Shown here: one piece after another, positions 1 through 6,289 of the stretch
Numbering within the stretch: the stretch's first letter is position 1
Layout of the letters: the number at the start of each line of letters is the position of its first letter
From: Hydrogenophaga sp.
GTDB lineage: Bacteria > Pseudomonadota > Gammaproteobacteria > Burkholderiales > Burkholderiaceae_C
Assembly: GCA_025458415.1 (NCBI GenBank)
Contig: JALOSN010000035.1
Span: 1 to 7,844 of the forward strand
Length of the DNA stretch: 7,844 nt
Direction: 5' to 3'
Notes under the pieces: generated by a model
The model's database searches: none
Seen by the model: only the letters and a program-made list of their open reading frames with translations
Told to the model about the DNA's origin: nothing
Program-made: the position numbers and the translations under genes

Positions 1-408
1 GAACACCTGCTGACCCTGCCCTGGCTGCCGGTCATGCCGGTCATCTTTCTCTCGGGCCATGCCGACGTGCCGACCGCGGTCGACGCCGTCAAGCGCGGCG
101 CGTTCGACTTCTGCGAGAAACCGTTTTCCGACAATGCCCTGGTCGACCGCATCGAGCAGGCCCTGGCGCAATCGGCCCAGGTCCTGGCCCAGCGCCGGGT
201 GCAGAATGAAATCCGCCATCGGCTGGACAGCCTGACCGAACGCGAGCGCGACGTCATGCGTCTGGTCATCGAGGGCCTGCCCAACAAGCTGGTGGCCGAC
301 CAGCTCAACATCAGCGTGCGCACGGTCGAGGTGCACCGTTCGCGTGTGTTCGACAAGATGGGCGTCAAGTCGGCCGTCGAACTGGCCAACGCCCTGCGCC
401 AGGCATGA
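1..408 (+). CDS. FixJ/NarL-type response regulator, C-terminal part (5' end outside window)
   Basis: The open frame runs in from base 1 and ends at TGA 406-408. About 135 residues are visible. The first ~45 are the end of a receiver (REC) domain: the strand with the conserved Ser (IFLSGHADV) and the conserved Lys in CEKPF. The phospho-acceptor Asp lies upstream, outside the window. After a linker comes a LuxR-type helix-turn-helix beginning LTERERDVM and including ISVRTVEVHR, the DNA-recognition part. Proteins of this family are about 200-210 residues, so roughly the first third is missing. They receive phosphate from a partner sensor kinase and activate transcription in the cytoplasm. The partner kinase and targets are not visible. 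The stop is only 6 bp from the stop of the convergent small membrane protein gene. Confidence 0.93.
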   Translation, partial: EHLLTLPWLPVMPVIFLSGHADVPTAVDAVKRGAFDFCEKPFSDNALVDRIEQALAQSAQVLAQRRVQNEIRHRLDSLTERERDVMRLVIEGLPNKLVADQLNISVRTVEVHRSRVFDKMGVKSAVELANALRQA

Positions 409-414
409 CGGCGG

Positions 415-615
415 TCAGGCGCGCGGGGCCGGTCCCCCGTCCGGCTTCTCCTGGCCGGCTTCGGCACCCGGCGCCGGCTGGGGCACCTGCTGCGCCTTGT
501 CCTGCTCGGCGTCGGCCGGCAGCTCGCCCTTGTTGCGGCCCGAGAACATGGTCCACCACACGATGAAGACAAAAATCAGGAGCGCGGCCAGCGCTTCAAG
601 CAGCAACAAGGTCAT
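415..615 (-). CDS. Small single-span membrane protein, 66 aa, function unknown
   Basis: ATG at 615-613 and TGA at 417-415 give 66 residues. Residues about 3-24 form one hydrophobic segment (LLLLEALAALLIFVFIVWW), followed by a short basic patch (SGRNKG) and a polar Pro/Ala/Gln/Glu-rich tail. This looks like an N-terminal membrane anchor with a disordered cytoplasmic tail; by the positive-inside rule the tail faces the cytoplasm. There is no in-frame ATG, GTG or TTG close upstream, so this start is the best one, although no clear Shine-Dalgarno sequence precedes it. It converges on the response regulator (6-bp gap) and is head to head with mltA. I do not recognise the family. The clean hydrophobic profile argues that it is real, but its small size limits certainty. 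Confidence 0.6.
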   Translation of the reverse strand: MTLLLLEALAALLIFVFIVWWTMFSGRNKGELPADAEQDKAQQVPQPAPGAEAGQEKPDGGPAPRA

Positions 616-1852
616 GGAAAGGCTCGTGAAGTGGGTGCTGACGGTGGTTCGGACGTTGGACCGACGCTGGTGTGAAGCGGCCCGCCAGGCACGCACAGGC
701 ACCCTGTTCGTGATTGTAGGAGCGGCCCTGGCCGGCTGCAGCGTCAGCCCGGATCGACCCGCGACCCGGCCCGACAGTTCCCCGGCCATCACCCAGCCGG
801 TGCCACAGACCGTGCCACCGGTGGCCGACGACGGCCCGCTGCCCCCGGCCATCCAGCGCGGCAAGAGCCGCTGGGTGCCGGTGCGCTGGACCGACCTGCC
901 CGGCTGGGGCCAGGACAGCCTGCATGAAACCTGGAATGCCTGGGTGCGCGGCTGCGAACGGCCGGTCAGCGGGCATGCCGAGCTGTGCCGCGAAGCGCGC
1001 CAGCTTTCCATTGCCACCGCCACCGAGCAGCACGCCTGGCTGCACAGCCGCTTTCGCCCCTACCGCGTGGTCGAGGCCAACGGCGTCCCACCCGAGGGCC
1101 TGCTGACCGGCTACTACGAACCCATCATGCCCGCCAGCCGGGTGCGCACCGCCACCCACCGCACCCCGCTGCACATGCCGCCACCCGGCCTGCAAAGCGG
1201 TCAGGCCTGGTTCACCCGCCAGCAGATCGACACCCTGCCGGCCGCCCAGGCGGCCCTGCGCGGGCGCGAGATCGCCTGGCTGGCCGACCCCATCGACGCC
1301 CTGATCCTGCAGATCCAGGGCTCCGGGCGGCTGCGCATCACCGAGCCCGACGGTCGCGAGAGCCTGGTCCGGGTTGCCTTTGCCGCCCACAACGGCCAGC
1401 CCTACGCCAGCGTCGGCCGCTGGCTGCTGGACCGCCGCGCCATCCGCGAAGCGTCGTGGGACGCCATCAAGGCCTGGGCCGCGCAGAACCCGGCACGTTT
1501 GAACGACATGCTGTGGTCCAACCCGCGCACCGTGTTCTTCCGCGAAGAGGCCCTGAGCGAACTGGACGCCCGCTTCGGTCCGCGCGGCGCCCAGGGCGTG
1601 CCGCTCACGCCCGGCCGCTCCATCGCCGTCGACCCGCAGAGCATCCCCTACGGCACCCCCGTCTGGCTGGCCACCCAGGGCCCGACCCTCAGCACCCGTC
1701 GCCTGGTGATGGCCCAGGACACCGGTGGCGCCATCCTGGGCGCCGTGCGCGCCGACCTCTTCACCGGCTGGGGCGGCTGGACGGACGAGGCCTACACCCT
1801 GGCGGCCGCCCTGAAGCAGCCGCTGCAGCTGTGGGTGCTGTGGCCGCGCTAA
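614..1852 (+). CDS. mltA: Membrane-bound lytic murein transglycosylase A (MltA), lipoprotein
   Basis: MltA cleaves the MurNAc-GlcNAc bond of peptidoglycan, forming 1,6-anhydro-MurNAc ends, and acts from the outer-membrane inner leaflet. With ATG 614 the protein is 412 residues, within the usual family range. Residues 33-42 give a lipobox (LAGC, Cys42), so it is exported and lipidated. The MltA domain shows GYYEP near residue 166, LQIQGSGRL from 232, and the 3D barrel segment SIPYGTPVWL. The AQDTGGAI motif has Asp369 at the position expected for the catalytic aspartate (Asp308 in E. coli MltA). The start is uncertain: ATG 614 leaves a long n-region, and TTG 656 would put the Cys at residue 28. 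ATG 614 also overlaps the start codon of the divergent small gene. The TAA overlaps the stop of the convergent secreted-protein gene. Confidence 0.93.
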   Translation: MERLVKWVLTVVRTLDRRWCEAARQARTGTLFVIVGAALAGCSVSPDRPATRPDSSPAITQPVPQTVPPVADDGPLPPAIQRGKSRWVPVRWTDLPGWGQDSLHETWNAWVRGCERPVSGHAELCREARQLSIATATEQHAWLHSRFRPYRVVEANGVPPEGLLTGYYEPIMPASRVRTATHRTPLHMPPPGLQSGQAWFTRQQIDTLPAAQAALRGREIAWLADPIDALILQIQGSGRLRITEPDGRESLVRVAFAAHNGQPYASVGRWLLDRRAIREASWDAIKAWAAQNPARLNDMLWSNPRTVFFREEALSELDARFGPRGAQGVPLTPGRSIAVDPQSIPYGTPVWLATQGPTLSTRRLVMAQDTGGAILGAVRADLFTGWGGWTDEAYTLAAALKQPLQLWVLWPR

Positions 1853-2334
1853 ATGGCCGCGATTTCGGTCCGCAGCGGCCACAAGCGGACCGCAGGTGAG
1901 GTGTCGTCCTTAAATCTGAAGCTGTGTTGCAGATTCACGATATGGCGTCCCGGTCGACTGAAGCAGATGTGATAGCCGCCTTGCACCGGACGCGAGTCGA
2001 AGTTTGCGTTTCCCGTTGCTTCCATAGACCAGGCGAGGCTGCCGGAATCCGGCTGCTTCAGCGTGACGCAGAAGCCCTGCTTGAGGTTGGATTGCAGCTC
2101 CAGTCGCTGGACAACCACCGCGACTCCGTCCGCGTTGCTCGGCAACTGGACGGGGTGGCTGTTGTCAATGATCCGGAGTATTGGCGGGATCTTGATCACG
2201 AAATTCAGTCTGGCGCTGGCGCCCCGGCCCGTGGTGTCCAGGCTGGCATCGGCCCATGAGGGGCCTGCCAGCGTGCCCAGAACCACACACGCCACGGCGG
2301 CAAGCGAAAAACGGGCGGCGGCGACATGGCTCAT
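1849..2334 (-). CDS. Small secreted pilin-like protein, last gene of the fimbria-like operon (161 aa)
   Basis: ATG 2334-2332 to TAG 1851-1849. Residues 1-28 are a signal peptide with likely cleavage at SWA/DA. The mature start carries GASARLNFVIKIPPIL (39-53), very close to SASARLNFQVVIPRIL of the operon's first protein. Two cysteines (89 and 124) could form a disulfide in the periplasm. Near the C-terminus HSFRF matches the same string in the 213-aa pilin-like protein. I infer a minor fibre subunit, such as a tip or anchor, but cannot assign a known family. It follows the barrel gene by 91 nt, has no clear ribosome binding site, and its start lies in a possible hairpin. Its stop overlaps the mltA stop. 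No other in-frame start exists between the ATG and the barrel gene's end. Confidence 0.8.
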   Translation of the reverse strand: MSHVAAARFSLAAVACVVLGTLAGPSWADASLDTTGRGASARLNFVIKIPPILRIIDNSHPVQLPSNADGVAVVVQRLELQSNLKQGFCVTLKQPDSGSLAWSMEATGNANFDSRPVQGGYHICFSRPGRHIVNLQHSFRFKDDTSPAVRLWPLRTEIAAI

Positions 2335-2353
2335 GCCGGTGTTATCGGCAGCC
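2328..2353 (-). promoter_or_regulatory. Possible hairpin over the start of the 161-aa secreted protein
   Basis: In the minus-strand transcript UGCCG (2350-2346) can pair with CGGCA (2338-2334) across a 7-nt loop. The A of the start codon is the last paired base. GGC/GCC (2353-2351 with 2330-2328) could extend the stem with a 3-nt bulge. No Shine-Dalgarno sequence is visible in the last 20 nt of the 91-nt gap. The fold could lower or gate translation of this distal gene. The stem is short and may be chance. Confidence 0.25.
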
Positions 2354-2425
2354 CAGAACTGTGCTTGAGTATGTCGAAAGGCTTCTTCCGACCTGGTAGC
2401 GTCTCTGCCTGCTCCTCTTGACGGA

Positions 2426-4357
2426 TCAGAAGTCGCGCTGGACCGGAATGGTGATCCGGGCAGTTCCGCGCAGGCGCACCTCGACCTGCCTGTCGGCTTG
2501 CGGGGCCACATTCCACGGCAGTGGAAGGCCTTCATTGCGGACCGTGACCTCGCGCGTGCCGCTGGAAACCAGGGGGAAATCGAAGCGGCCCTGTTCGTCC
2601 GTGCGAATGGCCCAGCGGTTGTCCAGAAGCACGATCACCCCAGGGACGCCTTGTTCGCTGGCTTCCTGTGTGCCGTTGCGGTTGGCGTCAAAAAAGACCA
2701 CGCCCTCCACCCGTCCGCCACCTTCATCCAGTCCGCCGCCCAGGGGCACCTGCCTGGATCCTGCACGATGTTCATAGCGGAGCACGACGAAAAAGCTGCG
2801 ACTGGATATCCGCACGACATCGGGCGGGGGCGCCAGCGGGTCCAGCGAGGGAGTCACCCTTCCGGCCGTGCTCCGGATGTACTGAGCCTCCAGACTCCAT
2901 TGCGGCGTCAGGCGCCAGTTGGCGCTGAGATTGGCGTTGTGCCGGTCCGGCGCATTGCGGATCTGCTCGGTGCCCAGCGAACCCCGTACGGTCGCCTGCC
3001 GACCCAGTGGGGCCGAAAAGCTGGCGGCCGCGAACCAGGAGTCTTCACGCAGATCCCGTCCTGCCGTGTCCAATCGAGACTGAGCTGCCCCCAGGCTGGT
3101 GTTGAGGGCCCAACCCAGAGGGACGTTCCATTCCTGGTCGAGCGTCAAGCGGCGCTCGTCCCGGCGGCTACCTTCGGTATCTGACAATTCCAGGCGAAAG
3201 CCGCCGGTACCCAGGTCGTGGGAGCGTCGCCAATCGGCGTAGCCCAACCATCCCCGGCCTCGGTAATCCCGTATCGCCAGTCCGCCGCCGAGCTGATTGC
3301 TCCGATCCAGTCGCAGTCGACCGTTGAAGTTGCCATAGTAGCCTGTGCCACCTGGGCCGGTGACCGGTTGAAGCAGGTCAAAGGCGGTGTCCACCGACCA
3401 TTGCCGGGTCGTCCACACGCCCCGCCAGAATCCGCCTTGCAGGTTGTTGGCCATGGCAATGCCGGCCCAGCTCAGTCCGGGGTCAAGCCTGTAGAGACCG
3501 AGGGTCTGGCGAAGACGACCTGCCCCATGGGAGGCCTCGGCCCACCACCCCTGGCTGCGCCCGCTGGTACCTGCGTCCCCGGCGCTCATGGCGTTCGCCG
3601 ACCAGTTCCAAGCGCCAACATCACCTGCCATGCTCAACAAGGTGGCCTGGCGATTGGCCGTATCTGATGCGGAAGATGGCAGGCCTTCGCTGACGCGATC
3701 ACCTCGCTCGTGCTGCAGCGACACACCCCAGGTGCTGTCCAGTTCTGGTTGCCATTGGATTCCAATGCGGTGCCGCTGTCCCGAAAAGCGGTTGAAGCCG
3801 CTGGCAGGCAATGATTCAAGCCGACCCGGCTGACCGCTGCTGGCCACCCATTGCAGGCCTTGTGCGGGCGAAATCCATTCGGCGCTGGCTCCGCGCAGCG
3901 TGCTTGATGGCACCACCACCCGGGTTGGCGTCCTGTTGAGCGATGGCAGGGGTTGTTCGACAATACCTGCCTCCAGATTCATGGTGCTGCCGCCCGGCAG
4001 GGGCAGGCCCCGTTGGCGTATGGTGAACGTTCCGTCGCTGTTGGCACCCGAATAGCTGCCATCGAATGACAGCGCGCCGTGGTTGGGTGTCTCAACGAGT
4101 CCGAAGGCCGACAGGCTCGCGCGCGGGCTTGTTTCGTTGGTGGCAAACGGTCGTGTGCCGATTCGTGTTTCAAGCCTCAGGTATCGCGGCAGTCCGGTGG
4201 TGTCGTACGGCGCCTGCGGTGGCCCGTCCGGCTCGGGTGGAAGATCGGCGATCAGGCGGTCCTCGTAGCCTGGCGCCTGTGCCCAGGCCATGGGCGCCAG
4301 CCATGTGCAGGCGGCCAGCCAGAATGGAAGCAGGTATCCGCGCGGTCGCCCGGTCAT
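2426..4357 (-). CDS. Usher-like outer-membrane beta-barrel protein with C-terminal SdrD-B-like domain (643 aa)
   Basis: I chose ATG 4357-4355, in a 4-bp ATGA overlap with the chaperone stop, over the upstream ATG at 4435 because a signal peptide follows directly (residues 1-26, AWA/QA). A proline-rich linker follows to about residue 45. Then come ~500 residues of alternating polar/hydrophobic strands rich in Trp, Tyr, Gly and Arg, typical of a large outer-membrane barrel. Residues 547-643 form a separate domain: the start (GVVFFDANRNGTQEASE) has the Asp/Asn-rich loop seen in SdrD-B and carboxypeptidase-regulatory-like beta sandwiches, and the chain ends in Phe. Lying directly after a PapD-like chaperone gene, it is probably the secretion pore of the system. 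Classical ushers have about 800-870 residues; I recognise no usher N-terminal domain or plug. It may be a divergent alternate-pathway usher or another barrel class. Confidence 0.85.
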   Translation of the reverse strand: MTGRPRGYLLPFWLAACTWLAPMAWAQAPGYEDRLIADLPPEPDGPPQAPYDTTGLPRYLRLETRIGTRPFATNETSPRASLSAFGLVETPNHGALSFDGSYSGANSDGTFTIRQRGLPLPGGSTMNLEAGIVEQPLPSLNRTPTRVVVPSSTLRGASAEWISPAQGLQWVASSGQPGRLESLPASGFNRFSGQRHRIGIQWQPELDSTWGVSLQHERGDRVSEGLPSSASDTANRQATLLSMAGDVGAWNWSANAMSAGDAGTSGRSQGWWAEASHGAGRLRQTLGLYRLDPGLSWAGIAMANNLQGGFWRGVWTTRQWSVDTAFDLLQPVTGPGGTGYYGNFNGRLRLDRSNQLGGGLAIRDYRGRGWLGYADWRRSHDLGTGGFRLELSDTEGSRRDERRLTLDQEWNVPLGWALNTSLGAAQSRLDTAGRDLREDSWFAAASFSAPLGRQATVRGSLGTEQIRNAPDRHNANLSANWRLTPQWSLEAQYIRSTAGRVTPSLDPLAPPPDVVRISSRSFFVVLRYEHRAGSRQVPLGGGLDEGGGRVEGVVFFDANRNGTQEASEQGVPGVIVLLDNRWAIRTDEQGRFDFPLVSSGTREVTVRNEGLPLPWNVAPQADRQVEVRLRGTARITIPVQRDF

Positions 4358-5163
4358 GGCGCCAGTGACAGGTCGATGGGCATCTGGCCTCCAGCCCATT
4401 CGAGCCGTCCCTGGATACGCATCGGCGGGCGCCACTCCGGCACGGGCTTGCCATCCTCTGACAGGGGAAGCAGTGCAATGCGCCGGGTTTCACCGGGGAG
4501 AATGGGTGAGTCGGCAGGCGAGAATTCGATGCGTCGTCCTTCGGCATCGCGCCCCGTGACGAATCCTTCAAGGCGCCCGTGGGCGGCCCCGTCGTTGCGG
4601 ACCGTCAGCTCGATCTGCTGTCGTTCACCCGAGCGCTGGATGTCTGTCCTTTCCAGGACCAGTTGCGGTCGGACATCTCCGATCGCCACGTAAACGATCA
4701 CGCCAATGCGTCCGCTCACGGGAATGCTCACGCCGCTTTCGACCATCGCCGGGTCCAGCCCTTCGATCATCAGGGCAAACCGGCACTCACGCGGGGGCGT
4801 TCCGGCCGGAGGCGTGATTTCGATCCGGTAACGGTATCGACCCCCGTCCTCCAGGGTGAGCTCACGCCTTTCGATCGACACCCATGGTCGACAACTGTCG
4901 GGGGCCAGTGCATCCTGGAACTGTACCGACCGGTCGGGGCCGAAGGTCCAGTCATTGGTGTAGAAGCGGTAGTTGCCGCGGTTGCGACCGGCATGCTGGA
5001 TCTCGATCACCTGGCGAATGGTCTGGCCAGGCTGGACCTTCGCTTCAATTCGGGGTGGCGTCACATAGGCCGCGAAGCCCTGGGCCAGAGCCTTGCAGGA
5101 CAGGACAATCAGGCACGTGACCAGTGCAAGATGGCCGACCGGACGGATGCGGATGGGAAACAT
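4354..5163 (-). CDS. PapD-superfamily periplasmic pilus chaperone (269 aa)
   Basis: ATG 5163-5161, 3 nt after the upstream stop. Residues 1-27 are a signal peptide (ALA/QG). Domain 1 (about 30-165) starts with the YVTPPRIEAKVQPG strand and contains the NYRFYTNDW and CRPWVSIERREL strands. It ends in the alternating hydrophobic strand IGVIVYVAIG (152-161), which matches the G1 strand that chaperones insert into subunit grooves. Domain 2 (about 168-269) is a second immunoglobulin-like fold. Cys91 and Cys127 could form a disulfide. The family binds unfolded pilins in the periplasm and delivers them to the outer-membrane usher. The length is slightly above classical PapD/FimC (about 220-240). The pilin-like genes upstream and the barrel gene overlapping downstream support this role. 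Confidence 0.88.
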   Translation of the reverse strand: MFPIRIRPVGHLALVTCLIVLSCKALAQGFAAYVTPPRIEAKVQPGQTIRQVIEIQHAGRNRGNYRFYTNDWTFGPDRSVQFQDALAPDSCRPWVSIERRELTLEDGGRYRYRIEITPPAGTPPRECRFALMIEGLDPAMVESGVSIPVSGRIGVIVYVAIGDVRPQLVLERTDIQRSGERQQIELTVRNDGAAHGRLEGFVTGRDAEGRRIEFSPADSPILPGETRRIALLPLSEDGKPVPEWRPPMRIQGRLEWAGGQMPIDLSLAP

Positions 5164-5166
5164 GGC

Positions 5167-5628
5167 TCAGTCGGGCTCGAATTCGAACAGGAAGTTCAGG
5201 CGGCGGCTGTTGGTGAACCAGTCGGCTCCAGTTCGGAGGCGAACAGTCAGTGAATCCTGCAATGCACTGGAGGGCATGCTGCCGCTGAAAACCAGCGCCC
5301 GCTCACCTGACAGCAGGCGCCCGGCCCTCAGTGTCCCGTGGGATGTCCAGACGGCTTCAACCGCGGGTGGCTCGGCCGACGGCAGGACCATGAAGATGCG
5401 CCCGCGCCGGCCAGACCACTCGCGGGTATCGATGTGTATCCGGACACGCACCCAGGCCTCCATGCCGTCGCTGGCATCGGGCCCTGTCTGTGTGCGCCAC
5501 TGCATCTGCACGTTGGCCGGTTCGGTGTGGCTCAACGAATCGTCCAGGCGATACACGCCCGACTGCGCCAAGGCCGCAGCCGGTCCCAAAACGCTTGCCA
5601 GCATCAGCACGAGGGCAAACAGGCGCAT
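5167..5628 (-). CDS. Small exported protein of the fimbria-like operon (153 aa), unknown family
   Basis: ATG 5628-5626 shares its A with the preceding stop (TGATG), which suggests translational coupling. A GTG one codon earlier (5631) is an alternative start. Residues 1-21 are a signal peptide (ALA/QS). The mature ~132 residues have no cysteine and read as beta-strands throughout (MEAWVRVRIHIDTREW, RGRIFMVLP, SLTVRLRTGADWF). The last strand, SRRLNFLFEFEPD, recalls the SARLNF motif found at the N-terminus of the first and last proteins of the operon. I infer a minor or assembly subunit of the fibre, or a periplasmic accessory factor, because it lies between the pilin-like and chaperone genes. 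I cannot name a known family. Confidence 0.8.
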   Translation of the reverse strand: MRLFALVLMLASVLGPAAALAQSGVYRLDDSLSHTEPANVQMQWRTQTGPDASDGMEAWVRVRIHIDTREWSGRRGRIFMVLPSAEPPAVEAVWTSHGTLRAGRLLSGERALVFSGSMPSSALQDSLTVRLRTGADWFTNSRRLNFLFEFEPD

Positions 5629-6269
5629 CACGGTGAGCTGATGGTGTAGGTCACCTGGCCGCTGTAGGTGCCGGCGGCGCGGATTTCGCTGTTGGCAAAA
5701 CGAAAGCTGTGGCAGTTCTCGATGTACCGGTTGGCCGGTACCGATGCCAGCACCTGGGTGCCGCCGTTGAAAGTGCCTGCCGGGATCACGTTGGGAACGC
5801 TGCTACCGGCAGCCGACACCGTCCAGCTGATCTGGCTGAAGGGGATGGTGTCGCCCTGAGCATTGGTCAGGTTGGCCGGGGAGGTCACACTCAGCGTTGC
5901 GCTCGCAGGCCCGTTGGCGGCATTGGTGCGCCGGTATGAGGCCCCGATCAGGATCTGTTGCGCAGGATTCGGACAGGTCGCAAATCCGTCCAGCAAGCTG
6001 ACGGACTGGGTGCTGTTGCTCGTCATGGGCAGCGCACTGCCATTGCCCAGTTGCACAGCCGGAACATTCACCTGCACCAGATTGATCGTGCCGTTGTTGG
6101 CGTCGTAGGTGCCGTTGCCCACGTGCAGGAAGACGCGGCGCGTGGCCGCACCGATGGTGAGCGACCACGCGTGTGCCATGTCGGAGGCCATGACAGCACC
6201 TGCCAGCAACAGCAGCAATGCTGGCAGGGGCTGTCTCGAAGAGCCAGCAGACGCAATGCGTTTCCGCAC
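5628..6269 (-). CDS. Pilin-like secreted protein with two cysteines (213 aa)
   Basis: GTG 6269-6267 is the only start that leaves a full signal peptide. An in-frame TGA lies 6 nt upstream, and TGAGGA just before the GTG can act as a close-set ribosome binding site. Residues 1-34 are the signal peptide (AHA/WS). The protein is a paralogue of the 190-aa pilin-like protein: DTIPFSQISWT (140-150) matches DTIPWSEITAT, and RFANSEIRAAGTYSGQVTYT (190-209) matches SFANSAILAPGTYTGQVTYT. The N-terminal SARLNF segment of that paralogue is absent here; the mature chain starts about 9 residues before the shared RxxFLxVGxG strand. Cys99 and Cys186 may pair. I infer a fibre subunit, perhaps a tip or first subunit. 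It starts 20 nt after the preceding stop. Confidence 0.83.
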   Translation of the reverse strand: MRKRIASAGSSRQPLPALLLLLAGAVMASDMAHAWSLTIGAATRRVFLHVGNGTYDANNGTINLVQVNVPAVQLGNGSALPMTSNSTQSVSLLDGFATCPNPAQQILIGASYRRTNAANGPASATLSVTSPANLTNAQGDTIPFSQISWTVSAAGSSVPNVIPAGTFNGGTQVLASVPANRYIENCHSFRFANSEIRAAGTYSGQVTYTISSP

Positions 6270-6289
6270 GGGTCCTCACCCGATTGGGG

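Noticed and set aside
344..613. Upstream extension of mltA, including ATG 563
   Set aside because: It would run through the response regulator end and antisense to the small membrane protein, and would bury the lipoprotein signal more than 40 residues into the chain.
596..1882. 428-residue minus-strand open frame antisense to mltA
   Set aside because: The plus frame encodes a full MltA with lipobox and catalytic motif; the antisense frame is low-complexity Gly/Ala/Gln sequence, typical of GC-rich shadows.
985..1899. 304-residue plus-strand open frame overlapping mltA in another frame
   Set aside because: Arg/Pro/His-rich shadow product without any domain pattern; mltA explains the same bases.
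2498..3184. 228-residue plus-strand open frame inside the barrel gene
   Set aside because: Antisense to a continuous signal-peptide-bearing barrel protein; no domain or ribosome binding site supports it.
4358..4435. Upstream ATG 4435 for the barrel gene
   Set aside because: It adds 26 polar residues in front of a clear signal peptide and overlaps the chaperone gene by about 80 bases; ATG 4357 gives a standard ATGA coupling.
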